Assembly: GCF_003590095.1 (NCBI RefSeq)
Contig: NC_039481.1
Location: 13,609,895 to 13,673,894 of the forward strand
Direction of reading: 5' to 3'
Length of the DNA stretch: 64,000 nt
DNA from: Trichoplusia ni
Lineage: Eukaryota > Arthropoda > Insecta > Lepidoptera > Noctuidae
Shown here: positions 26,057 to 38,469 of the stretch, piece after piece
Numbering within the stretch: position 1 is the first letter of the stretch
Layout of the letters: the number at the start of each line of letters is the position of its first letter
Notes under the pieces: generated by a model
What the model saw: the letters and a program-made list of their open reading frames with translations, nothing else
What the model was told of the DNA's origin: nothing
Database searches by the model: none
Translations under genes and position numbers: made by a program

Positions 26057-26100
26057 CGACCTTACTGCTCTACAATAAGGGTGTTGCATTCTCTTTCTCG
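26057..26100. repeat. Degenerate palindromic element, copy B
   Basis: 'ctgctctaca...gtgttgcattctctttctcg' follows the same order as the central and right parts of copies A (19706) and C (49844). This is the most diverged of the three, and its left arm is weak. Confidence 0.3.
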
Positions 26101-26475
26101 AATAATGTGTGTGAGACTGTACAAAGCAACCCGTTAAATGTCGCACCTCAATCATACCGTCTCGCCAAGCGCACCTGCTGATTCTGTCCCTTTCGTTTGT
26201 ATAGCATTAGACGGAGACGGAAGTAGGTCTTACAATGTCACATGAAGACGTTAATTCATAGAACTGATTGATGTAAATATTAATTATGAGATGTTTGATT
26301 ATAGTTGAGTTGAGTGAAGACTTTGTGTGATTCAACATCTTAGAGACTCTTATGGAATACCTAAGTAATATCTCGATACTAATAATAATCTTGTGTGAAT
26401 AAGTATGTTATCTGTGATATAGTGTTGATAGTAGATAATAATTATTGGAAGTATCTTTAATATTTTTTTTCATTC

Positions 26476-26542
26476 AACGTACCACGGTCCACTGCTGGAA
26501 ATAGGCATCTCCCGAGTTTTGCCACAACACCCAGTCCTGTGT
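26476..26542 (-). repeat. Lepidopteran 'cccagcagtggga' repeat fragment, second minus-oriented copy
   Basis: 'cggtccactgctggaaatag' followed by 'gcatctccc' matches the same family and orientation as 18333-18390. The copy is short and diverged. Confidence 0.55.
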
Positions 26543-26683
26543 AAGAAATACATTGAACTGAAACGATAATTCTATTTTAAAAGTAATGCCATCCATCAAA
26601 AGTAGTTCCTAAAAAAAAGTATAAACATTTCAATATCGCCAAGCTCCTCAGAAAAACATAGGAAAGAACCTTCTCCATAGTAC

Positions 26684-26854
26684 ACAGGGTGTTATGGAAA
26701 TGCATGAGCATTTATTTATTATATGCTTACCTCACAAATTTATCATAAGCTGATTAAATTGTCTACACGTTTTTTTTTCTGAACGGACTATGCTTCAAGA
26801 AGGTTCATCTATACCAAAACAATATTCAAATACGATTTTACATTTACACCCTGT
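26684..26854. mobile_element. Possible 171-bp miniature element with ACAGGGTGT inverted ends
   Basis: ACAGGGTGT at 26684-26692 is exactly complementary to ACACCCTGT at 26846-26854. Ends of this type ('acagggtg...caccctgt') are frequent on short insect transposable elements. The interior is AT-rich and non-coding. I see no clean target-site duplication, so boundaries and class are uncertain. Confidence 0.4.
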
Positions 26855-26855
26855 A

Positions 26856-29640
26856 TATGCGGTTTTTCCGAACATTTGCACCCCAAAAAATTCACGAAAA
26901 AGTTTGGAAACCTCTTCGACTCCATATGGGAAGGAACAACGGCAAAGTAGGCACTAATCGAAGCCGGGTCATGCAAATATCGGGCTCACGTTGCGACAAC
27001 TTATCAATATCGCACGTGACGTGGATTACAAGAAAATGGCGGCGAAATAAAAAATGGCGGAAGTTGTACGGCCGTTCGAGAATTAAATGTTACCTTCCGA
27101 TGATCTGGTTTTGTTTGATGAGAAGTTTTAATTAAATTGGTCCTTGTTTTTTTTTTGTTTGTTCTTAAGCATTGAAAAGTGAGATACTTTCAATTGAATC
27201 AGCCGACTACCTAATTTACTGCAAGATATTATGCGCTCAGAGACATTACCTAATCTTGTGCCTTTTTTATCCGATGAAAATCGTCATGGACTTGGGCACG
27301 CAGGACTCCTACCGTCAAAAACCACCAGAGTGAATCTCCGTTTCCTAATATTGAAGACTAAACGGAAATCCCGTCCTGATTCCCTGAGCTTACCAAATGC
27401 AGTCCATCCCTAGCCTATTCATTTGGCATAAATTAAAAAAGTTGAAATACGTCTAAAAGGCATCGAATTCTCTATGGTTGATGAATTATGGAAACAAACA
27501 TACAGTAGGTACAGTTCCCTGAGTAATGGTCTTAGAATTAAAACACACCGGAATGGGGCCAAGATTTGCATAAGGACCGCATGACATTAAAATTCATTAC
27601 AATAAGTTTCTGTTCATTCACTGCGACACGAATTAATTACATTCATGAAAGAAGCGCCTTTTCCTTTTGTTTGCCATATCTTATAGGCAAAATTAATACT
27701 GGTATTGCCAGTATTTAAAAATATGAAGGATAATAATTATGTTTGCGTATTTAAAAGCAATGATAATTATATGATTGGAAAGTGCCTATCTATAGAAGCA
27801 GACAATTTTTGTTTCTATTCAGCCGAAGAAGTCAAAATCAGCTCAAAAACAATATAGACGAATGAATTAAAAAACATACGGGGAACAAAAACACATTTAA
27901 CAGGCCCTCATACCATCTAGAAGAAAGTAAACTAAACTAGGTGGAAGACAAACAATTGAAATAACTTCTTGCAGTCTCCGTTGAGAATAGTACGGAAGAA
28001 AATATTTCTCATATTCAGGTTCTGGGAGTCGAGACAATCTTCTAAATTGTTTCTGTGCAAGTGCATTTGTCATGAGTGTTAAAGCACGTTTTAGTGGCTC
28101 TTGCATTTAGGGAACTGTACTCGGAATACAATATTTGAGTGTCTTCAGTTATAAGCAAGGAGTTCTGTTTGATACAAAATGTTTTAAAATAAATAATGAT
28201 GTCGATAAAATCAAAATTTATTTTAAACGGGCCGTTTTCCAGAAACTTTTACTATGTCACAATAACGAATCTAGGCGCTCGGTTCCAAAATGTCGTTCCT
28301 ATGAGAGAATCTTCAAGAACAACATAAAATTACATGTTCACCATAAACACTTACACATGACGTATTCTTCAAAATATTGACCACCTAAACTCTACTACAA
28401 AAATCCACTCAAAACCACAATAGTAATTAGTACCATTAGTATAGAAGCAACGTAAGCCTTCGTAATCCAACTATTTACGTTTCCAATGACAGATGGTACA
28501 CTCTCCTAGGTATCACAAGGTATCACCAGGACTGGCGTCACCTCATGTACAAAGGCCCTAATATAATACAACATAACGTTATCTCAACTCTGCCGTCAGC
28601 ATAATTAATAAGTGCGATAACTGTCGAATAATAATTAGCTTCCTAATTACATTTAATAAAACATATCTGGTTGATATTCCATGCGTGTAATTAGGCGGGA
28701 ATCTATGATAGAGCATTAATACTGTCAAATGTTTATCTCTTTGTATTTCTTTTCGAATGTTTTATGGACTTACAGTAGGTCTTAATAGGTTGAACGAACT
28801 TTTTGTTTAAAATAATCTCAGGTTGTACATGTAGGCGTTCGTTATATGGCTTTATAGATGTGATGCTTAGAAAAAGGGGAATGTTTAGTCAACCACTTTT
28901 TATATTTTAAAATAATAGCAAAACCGGTCAAGTGCTTTTCGGAGCAGGGCTCATGTGTGAACAAACGGAAAAACAATTGGCAACAAAATTGGTTACCCAT
29001 CAATTTGATTACGTCAATAATCGTTTACTTAACCTCTATTTCAATATTAGAATTTGCCGCGACTCGACAAAAAGAAACCACTTCAATATCAATGAGAACT
29101 ACATACTCAATTTAATTGAATCATAGCTTGATTAAATCGACAGTTCCAAAAAAAACAATTAGTAGATCCTACACCCCGTCAAAAGTATAGATACAAACGT
29201 TTTATCTGTCATCCAAAACCAGCACCGAACTGACAGCGTGATGAATGGTAACGATAGCTCCCAAACCCAAATTATAATTAACATAATTATTTCCACAGTT
29301 TTATTACAGCTGCCGTTAAATTTTAATTACAACTGGTTTTATCTCCAATTCGTTAGTGTACGTTGGGTAATAAGAGCTTTTCCGGTGAAGGATTGCGGCC
29401 ATTGCATTCCCAAGGTGACGCCGCGCGCCGTGTGAAGGTTTCTGATGAGACAATAAAAGGGTTATGGGAGTACATTTAGGAAAAGGTGCATAAAGTTTAA
29501 TGGTCAGTTGAGTTTTTAGAGAGTTCGTCACTCAGCATCATTTACTATGACTAATAGGAAAATCACCCTTATATACTATTATGACAGAACTATGGTATTT
29601 AAGCTTTGCATCGTAACGGTTTAACAAACATTGAAGTCAC
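26856..29640. other. Non-coding stretch with short unremarkable frames
   Basis: Small plus-strand frames at 26857-27135 (92 codons) and 27231-27413 (60 codons) lie in more GC-balanced DNA but have no motif I recognise and no clear splice context. They could be decayed transposon sequence. The rest is AT-rich. A locally CpG-rich spot ('gacgccgcgcgccgtg') lies near 29416-29431. Confidence 0.35.
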
Positions 29641-29755
29641 ATATATAAGACAACCAGACTAAGAACAAACATTCGTGAACCACACAAATACTAGTCCTAC
29701 GCGGGTATCGAACTCACGACACGTCTCGCACTGTGCGTTGTCGTCGTGGTCTATA
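29641..29755 (-). repeat. tRNA-related SINE-like fragment, copy 2
   Basis: The minus strand reads a B-box-like 'gagttcgatacc', then 'cgcgtag' and 'cacgaatgtttgttcttag', matching the plus-strand copy at 13130-13245. The region before the B box ('gtgcgagacgtgtcgtg') is retained. It is inverted relative to copy 1. Confidence 0.65.
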
Positions 29756-32044
29756 TGACTAGGTAAACTGTTGCTTCTAAAATAGATGAGGTAATCAATA
29801 AAGCCCGCGACTATAAAGTCCTAAAGATAAAACTCGAAAATAAAGTAGAGGCCATAACCAAACTATTTTAATTTTCCTCCGTTCCAATTCTGAACTACCA
29901 CGGAAATCACTCAGGGCGGTATTAAAATTAAATTGAGAGTACCCAACTATCTTTTATCATAAAGTTGAAAGTCATTTCCAATAAAACGCCCGATTATGAT
30001 GAAGATTAATTACACGAGAATTTCAGCATCGATTTCACGAGCTTAAATTATTACAGGTTTAACGAAATTAAGGATTTTGGGGACCTTAGCTTAGTTAAGA
30101 TTATGGCGCAGATTTTCGGACGAAATTGGCCATTTTTAAGGCCGTTACCAAATCCGTAATCATTAGCAATGTTTCATTGAAAATCACGGTTTTGGGTTCG
30201 CTAGCTATAAAAACTGTAATAAAATATGACTGTTCCTTGGTAAGATGATTTATTGTAAGGTTATGAAGTGGTATTACGTAATATAAATTGCTAATGAAAT
30301 TCATATAATCTACGGTAACGTTCCGGAAATTTGTTTTGGAACAGACTTTTAGGTTACCCTAAGGTTCATATGAAAACGACTTTACAAATAGGGATCAGCA
30401 ACGGAAAGTAAATTAAATTATTAAAGCATCGATTGCATTCGACGAAACACGAATACATTTCTCTCGTACGGAATCAAAAAGCATTCACTTCGATACAAAA
30501 TCTTAATTATTCTCATTCAGTGCCGTGATTGTATTATAAAGTAATTATTTAGTAGCCGGACTAAGGAAATAGATAAAAGTTGATATATACTCTCTGATAA
30601 CTTTTAATTAAGTTTACGCTCGATTCCCGGATAATGTTTATTCATTTCAACAATTAATTATTACGAAACGTTGAAAGCTTTTGCTTCTGTTCTAACATTA
30701 GTGTTGAAAGATTGATGTAGACCGGTCTTTATCATTTTCGATGTTTAATTCCAATGAAATTACTTTTTCTGTTACAAAATGATCCGATGAAATTGTTTAA
30801 ATTTTAAAGTGAAATTTTGTTATTGCTCCCAAATCGTCTCACTTAAGATTAATAATATCATTATGGGTGTATAGATTGTTATGTAAAGACGTAAAGAAAT
30901 CGATTCGGTCCATTCGATTTTTGTCCCTAATTTAATATTCAAATCGTTTGAACGAAATCCCGAAGGGTCAAAAATTCTGGCCACTCGGACAAACGATTTA
31001 AAAAAACCGTTCGGCATTCGTTAAGAAAACAAAACATTCCATTCCGAATTCAAAAAGGCTGGACAAAGAGCTGTCACTCAAACGAAGAATGGACACGCCC
31101 ATGAAAGGTTCAATCAGAGGCCTCTTACACTCGTAATTACTGATGATTCTTGGTCTTCCGGAGTAATGACAGGGTGCTATTTGATGATGCATTCTCTGAG
31201 GCCATAGAACATAAAAAGAGCACGTAAGTGTATGATTAGGATGATAGTATTCATTACTATTTAATTTAGTTCGGTCATCGTCGGCGTTTCTAAGTATTCT
31301 ATTCGAAAACTAATGTTACAAGTCATGCACTTGATACATGTATTCCTTTTGTAAACAAACTCATTCCGTTATCCAATAATCGGCTTTCTTAGTTAATTAT
31401 TTCCTCGACGGCGTCTTTAAATATTAACCGAGAGACTATCAACTAGCATTAAGCCGGCTTTGGTCTTCACTGCGGTTAGGAAATTGGTGGGGAAATAGTT
31501 GAGCTAAACGGACTTAAATTGATTTGGCTGTCCATTAAGGATTCTACCCTAAAGGTGTTGCTATTTCAAACTGCCAAAGGTCGTTTAGAAAGTAAGCGAA
31601 AACAAGAACCTAGTGTTGTTGGTTTTGTAAACTTATTTTTGATAGAAACTGTGGCGCGGTAGCAAGTAAAAAAACCTTCGTTGAAATTTCGCTTCACAGT
31701 GCAAGCATTTTTGTGGCGCTGTGTGTACACAACGCAGTCGTTTTCTATACGTATACGAATAGTTGCGATGTGAGCCGAACTGTCGCAGAACTCGCAACGA
31801 ATGGGTTTTAATCACAAGAAGTGCTATTCACATTTCCTTATCTAGTTCAACAGTTCTAATCTTGTTAGTTCAACAAATCTTGCAAGGGCACGATAAAACC
31901 GAATAATCGCTATTAATAGCTTGATTTAAGTTGAATTTAGAGCATAAATAGCCATGAATCAGGCGTTATATTAGCACCTCTGCGCTCTTGATCTATGAGT
32001 CAGAAGGAAGCGATAATTCGTTGGTACAAACGTACGAATCTGTG

Positions 32045-32180
32045 TTAATCGCGTTGCACGCATTACATTGCGCGCCGCAGCGGGGTGCGCCGCCTCGCGA
32101 TTGAATATTTAATTGAATGTGGAGCGCACATGGCGAGGTTAACGACCACGTTGTTTGCCGATGGTCACGTTAGCTGATAA
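32045..32180. promoter_or_regulatory. CpG-rich patch with homeodomain- and GATA-like sites
   Basis: 'gcgcgccgcagcggggtgcg' at about 32070 is an abrupt GC block, followed by 'atttaattgaat' (homeodomain-type core) and 'ctgataag' (GATA-type core) near 32174. There is no open frame. A conserved enhancer-like element is plausible; conservation cannot be tested from one sequence. Confidence 0.25.
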
Positions 32181-35100
32181 GATATATTTTGTAACGCCTT
32201 TAGTGCGGACTACGAAGAAATGTGTGCCATTTTGTTCATGTCGATACTTCATTTCAACGATACCTTTCTGAAATCTATATTGTGACTAACTTTATTTATA
32301 AATCGATTACTCATACACATGTAGCAACAACGACCTATTAGTATTACTATACTAAGTTCTAATTGAACTGTTGAATAGCAAAAGCATTATCATAAACGAC
32401 GTAACTATTTAACAACTATATTTCAGCAAGAAGCATGACAAAAAATCACTTAATTTCCATTACACCCTACTTATCAAGATCGTTATGTAAATCATCCTAA
32501 TTCGTACGTCATTATCAACCCTCTCTTGCGAACGGTCGGTCTCCGAGACCCATTGCAATATTCGAGATTCTGACACTGGAATAGATGCGTCAGCTGCTCT
32601 GACACAATGCTGTGATCCAATTTTAACGTACATCTGCCGCAAATGTCAAAGCTTATAGAATAATCGCGATTTTGGTGACTTGCAATTTATATCGTGTATG
32701 GTTTTAATCAAAATGTATCTGACTTTGAGTCTTTTGCTGATAAAGAATTATAAAATGAAGAACCCTTTTTTGGAGATAAACTTTTCAGATGTTTTTTGTA
32801 TAAGATCAAAAGTTTGGATATTTTTTTCTACAGGGACCACACATAACAAAAAGTCTGATGAAATGTGTTAGTGAATAATTAAACAATAATTACGTCAATT
32901 AGTACACAAATGCAATGCTAAGTAGTTACTTTATTCAGTCCTATGTACAAAGCAAACGTGCTTCCTTTAGTACTTTCACTTAAAACGATTCCATCAATTT
33001 ATAAATCATGGTATCAAAGAAAAATTCTTACAGATCTATGAATGTTCAGGAAAATATTGTATTAAATTACAAAAATAATAGCTCACTCAAAAAATATTGT
33101 TTTAGTCATAAAACAAGGACCTTATAATTGTTCGACCTATTTTCTTTTCTTTTACTATGCTTACTTAAATAAGGGTTATCAAAACTGTTTTTAAAAATAA
33201 TATTGAATATTTTTTTTGCCTTGAAGCTAGATGATAAACGGTAACATTAATACTGCTGGTATAAAGGAAATATTCAAAATAAAGACTCATTGCTTTGTTA
33301 TAAAGGTTTTATTGCAATGTTATAAGTACGACGCAAGCCAGTCTGACATTTAATTTCGTAGTAGAACTTAACCAGCAAGGATGTCACCCCATTCATAAGG
33401 TTTTGGATACACTACCGTAGAATCATCTTTTTTATTTTAAAACATTTCATCCATTATGTATTTTCATTATATGTTAGTCCCCCTTGGACGAAATACGAAA
33501 TCCCTTGCCGGGTGTCACAAAAATGGCGACAGAATCTAACACGCGTGAATAATTTTTGGGACACAAATGCAACCGTTGTTGACTTTACGCTCCCCATTAT
33601 TACTTTTTACGGTTTAACAAGCTCGTATTTTTACTTATCTCGTTTTGTGAATTGTTATTCTACATTTTTGGGGTGACAACCCTAGGCTGCCCGCTGATTG
33701 GCGAATTCGTAGGGTTGTCACTATTGTGGTCGCTTATACCATTGTCGTGTATTGTGACGTTTTTAATTCTGAACTTTTTATTAGATGTCTTTTTTACAAC
33801 TTCGCTAAGTTTTTATGGGTTTGATGTGTTTCGAATTACAGAGATCGTTAAGTTTTAGCGAAAGTTTTGACGAGTATTAAAATATGTGTACTATGTTCTC
33901 GCTTTGCTTTCCAGTTTTATGAAAGCTCATAACGTTTTAAAACTTTTGTTAAGTTTATCAATAAACCGGTAAAGTGCGAGTCGAACTATTGATACTGAAG
34001 GTTTTATTCATTTAGGCTTATGAAAACAGGGTTGGTGACAAGTCGATAGGTTAAATTTTTCCTTGTAAACCTCAATATTTATTTTTAGTACATTTCTGAA
34101 GATTTCAACTGTCTGTCGAGGATCATGAAATGCAGCCTGGTGGCGGCCGGACGGGCGAAGATTAGCTATGAAACCCCTTAAAATTTCATTTGAATACAAA
34201 TTTATCAAATAAATAAATTTCACAAACAAAATAAAAACTAACGACAAATTAAAATCGACACGCACCCTATTAAAAACAAATCAGAATTAATTATTAGCCG
34301 ACATTCATAACTAAGCGTCATCATACGAAACAATTATATCAAACGCGATCTAACAAAACACGATCAACTCGTAACGGCCTGAACCGAAAACAATGAAGTG
34401 ACCTTTCAATAATAGAACATCAGATATGAACACGATACCAATTACGATACGTCGATTTAGAAAATTTCAAATTGATACAACTGGCAACGAAATCGAAGGC
34501 TAAGAAAAATTTAGACAGAACGCCTTGTTCTAAAAATGAAATAAAAATTGCGATGCAAAATTATTTATTCACTTTTGATACTGTTATATTTTATTCGATT
34601 ATGTAAATTATTTGAATATTCATAATTATGGACCGTCTATTAATTTATTGGTCTGTAACAAAATTATATTAAAAGTTTATTAGCTATAGGATTATTTGAT
34701 TGTGCTTTTTGTTTGAGCTTTAACAGTTAATTGGTATCGATTTTCCTAAGGTTTCCGACGGAAAGTGAATTTTAGGCATTTGTATAATTATGATCAGGTA
34801 ACTGATAAAGAAATAGAGTGCTGGTTTAATTGTTTTTTTTTTATATGTAAACATTTACTGTACAAACGTTGTGTTAAAATAAAACCTTTTTAGACATATT
34901 CTTTGGTGGTTTATTAGTATGGTTTTAGTGAGCTTTCAACGTTCAGTTTTTTTTAATTCGTCTATAGGTGTGTAAATTCTGTCTCCTTTTAAATTTGTCA
35001 AAACTGAGAAAGCAATTAAACTCTCCACCTATCCATGTCAGTAGCTAAACGTTTCATCGTTAACAAAGTGAACACCACAAAATTCAGGTCGGGTTTCATC

Positions 35101-35489
35101 GTACGAACCGTCAGAATGGCTACGTGAAAGCAATATTCATTCCGTTTTTTTAAGCAGCGTATCGGCACTATTTACCTGTGTCAAGCAAAGCACAAAGCGT
35201 CGGTCCGAGTGACCACGTTTTAACAACAATTTTAACGTACAAAGACCAATTACGATACCTCGGGTCGATCAAACGGGATCGGTGAAAAATGGGCATTGAC
35301 GATGGGCGAGCGGCGAAAGGGTTGGCACCGTTTGTGAGAAATTTTAACGGTGATCGATGTTTTCGCGACATTTTCCGGGTTAAAACGGCCGGATGTTTTC
35401 TTCCTATTTATAGAAAGGCATAAATAAAAGGTTATTGGTGATTCCTTTGATGTTGTTTTAGGATGTAATAAATAGTCCCAAAAATGTTT

Positions 35490-35534
35490 ATTAACTCTCC
35501 AGAAAGTAGAGAGAGTTCTTTCTGGAGAGTTAAT
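35490..35534. repeat. Perfect 17-bp hairpin
   Basis: Arms at 35490-35506 and 35518-35534 are exact reverse complements with an 11-base loop. The stem is too short for a typical insect pre-miRNA, so a relic of a mobile element or a structural element is more likely. Confidence 0.65.
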
Positions 35535-38436
35535 GCTTTTTAAACTTGATGTAAATTAAATAATAGTTTTTGATGTCAATTGAATAATATCTCTCCTATG
35601 GAGCAAAGCTACCCTACACCAAACAACCTCAGAAACAAACAACAACCCTATCGCTAACGTATATGAAAAAAGAAGTATTTTATTAATAAATACATATTAC
35701 CTAAAGGAATTGTGAAATGACATTCGCGAGTTACATGAAAGGTACTTTCAGTTATTATTAGGCGTACGAAAAATTCCGATCACGAAAGTGTTCTTGAGAA
35801 GAATAAATTTAATTTATTCCCCTTCCACCCGTTACCGTTTTTCATAACCTGATATAAAGAATTCCAATTTCATCGTGGATATGATTTTTACATAGCCGTT
35901 ATTTTAATATCATTTTGTATGTAATATTGTGAAATAGTCGTGATCAAATAACGGCGTTAATATTGTAAGTTGAAAGATTTGTATGGGCTTTTGTTTGTCA
36001 TATTAGTAGCTTTTGAATCGATGAGGATTTAACAGTTTAAAAGATATTCGTAACGAGATTTTTCGGATGTTTTCAACTTAATAGGACTCCACAATCATAA
36101 GTCTTTCTTGGGAAAGTTTCAGATGGTACAAATCATGACCATACAGAAAAAGGTTTAAAACCTGTATTTCAGTGTTTTCTCTCTCTTATTTTTCTAGCTC
36201 TCACATCAAACAATACTAGATTTCAGACTACCGCCCGAGTAAAACTTTGAGAAATTGCAGGCATCCACAAGAATGGCGTATCTCGTAAGATGCGAACTTA
36301 TGCGAGATGATAAACAGTCCGCGTTTATGCCTTTTTATTTTATTCTCCTTTTAACTGTATTGTTTTGTATTTAACATTTAGTTTTGAGAAGAGTTTCCTC
36401 TTTGTAAATACCGCAAACAACGCAAAAGTCCATTTTTTTTTGGTGAATGTACTTTAATTTTTATATCGGCACTTTTGCTGTTTATCGCTAGATGGCATGA
36501 AATGAGGTGATCAATTTTTCTTATACATAGAACTAGTATTAAGTATACTAACAATAAACGATCAACAATCTTATACTTAATCACCTATTCACCTTAACCT
36601 CTTGATCTACAAGATTAACATTCATAATTACACTCAAACATATCAGAAAATATACATATCATGTCTCACTCTTGAACTTTACAATATGTAACAATACTAA
36701 CTAATTATTACATTATTCCATTTCTCGTGTCAAATGACACACATTCTATAACTCGCTATCAACATTTGTCACTCGATTTGTCGTAAATTACTCGATACAA
36801 GAATCGCATCAGTAATTATAGAGCGGCCATCTGTCGGTTACGAATGAAGTAATCGATAATGTGAATGAATCGAGTTAGTTTGATTTACGATTGTTAGTTT
36901 TGTGTGGAGATTAAGTTGATGGTTCAATGTTTTTTTTGTGGTCCATAAATTGGATTGTTGATTCTTTTTTTAGATGATAAATGAGAATGTATTTTATTTT
37001 TTATTTATTGATTAATAGCATTTCGCTCAATAAAAATGTTGCCTTATTTTCCGGTGCTATTTACCAAGTTTTCATTTTAAAGCATATTTTACGGAGGTTA
37101 ATAAATAAACTTCATATACCTGAAATTTCAACTCGCGGAAATCACAATTCCGAGTAGAGTCAAAGCTAGAAAATTGGCTTATATTTCAAACGAACTTCTA
37201 AAACCTACCACGTATTAGTTATATTAAAAAATACCAGTTGGGTCCAGAAATAACCAGTTACATACAACAAGTTATGTCTGGTTACCAATGGATATACCCT
37301 ATGTATAGACTATAGGTACTATAAGTACCAATATCGCATGATGTGCATGTCACATTCGCCGTGTTCGGCTAAATTGGACACTACATGGGATGCAGGTTCT
37401 ATTGGTTGGGACAATGACTGTGATGTTAGTTTTTAGTACGTTAGTGTTTTAGAATTGTTCGAATTTAATTTTAATTGGATTTGAATGTTTGAATAAACAA
37501 ATAAATAAAAAAACAAAAACGAATGACTATTCAGTACTATACTCATCGAAATAGGTACAAAATAATTATAAAAAAATAAACTGGCTCCGAATGCCGTCTT
37601 TAGAAATTACTTCCTTGTTGCAAAAATCATATATTATGGTACAGTTATGAAGAGAACTCCCTAATATAACACAAACAAGTCTCCCACCACACAAATCACA
37701 ACAAACAACTTCTATACAAATATTGAATTTCAACAAATTCCCTCCGAACAAAATCGCAACTCGCATAAAAGTCTAAAATACTAAAATAAACAGGTTTGCT
37801 TTAAACCTATGCGAGTACTTTCTGAGCATGCATGCATAGACATGCATACAATGGAACACAAAGCCGGCTGTAAGGCAGTATTATCGGTATTTTATAGAGA
37901 ATGCATTGCCTTTGCACGGTTCAAGCAGGTTTTATTTAAAGCAACTTAGATTTAAAAGTACATAGTCTCTTTTTGACGCCGAAATTTGCGACGCCTTTGT
38001 CGTTTTGTTGTGTACGCTATAGTGTAGCGTGATAATGCATCTTGATACTTTTAGTTGAATTTTATAGTGTTTGTGATCTTGATACTTGATTTTGTTAAGG
38101 GAACGTTTTGCAAGTTAATTGATAAATTTCTTTGGATTAGTTTGTTACGTGCAAGCTCTTTATACATCTAAAATAAAGTATCAAAGATTATGATAAGCTT
38201 CAACAAAAACGTCTAGTTTAAAAACACGCATATCTCAATGTTAAATAAACTGCATTCATTAATAAATACTCATTCGAACCCAAATAAACTGTGAGGCTCT
38301 AATAACATTAACTAATCGCTCATCGAAAACTGTTTAACATTACGCAATACAAGCCGACAAAGTGCAACAGCAGTTTTAACTCGCACCTATCTATCTGGCA
38401 CGATTCGTAGACGTCGTCGACCGATACTGTCGATAT

Positions 38437-38469
38437 CGCAGCGATAACGCGGCGATAACGCAGCGATAC
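38437..38469. repeat. Three tandem copies of an 11-bp unit in a CpG-rich patch
   Basis: Units CGCAGCGATAA, CGCGGCGATAA and CGCAGCGATAC follow one another. The surrounding 38385-38490 is CpG-rich ('gacgtcgtcgaccg') in AT-rich DNA. The repeated CGATAA resembles a GATA-type or DRE-like core, so clustered binding sites are possible. Confidence 0.55.

Noticed and set aside
35490..35534. microRNA precursor
   Set aside because: A 17-bp stem is too short to give a standard mature duplex, and no known insect microRNA seed was recognised.
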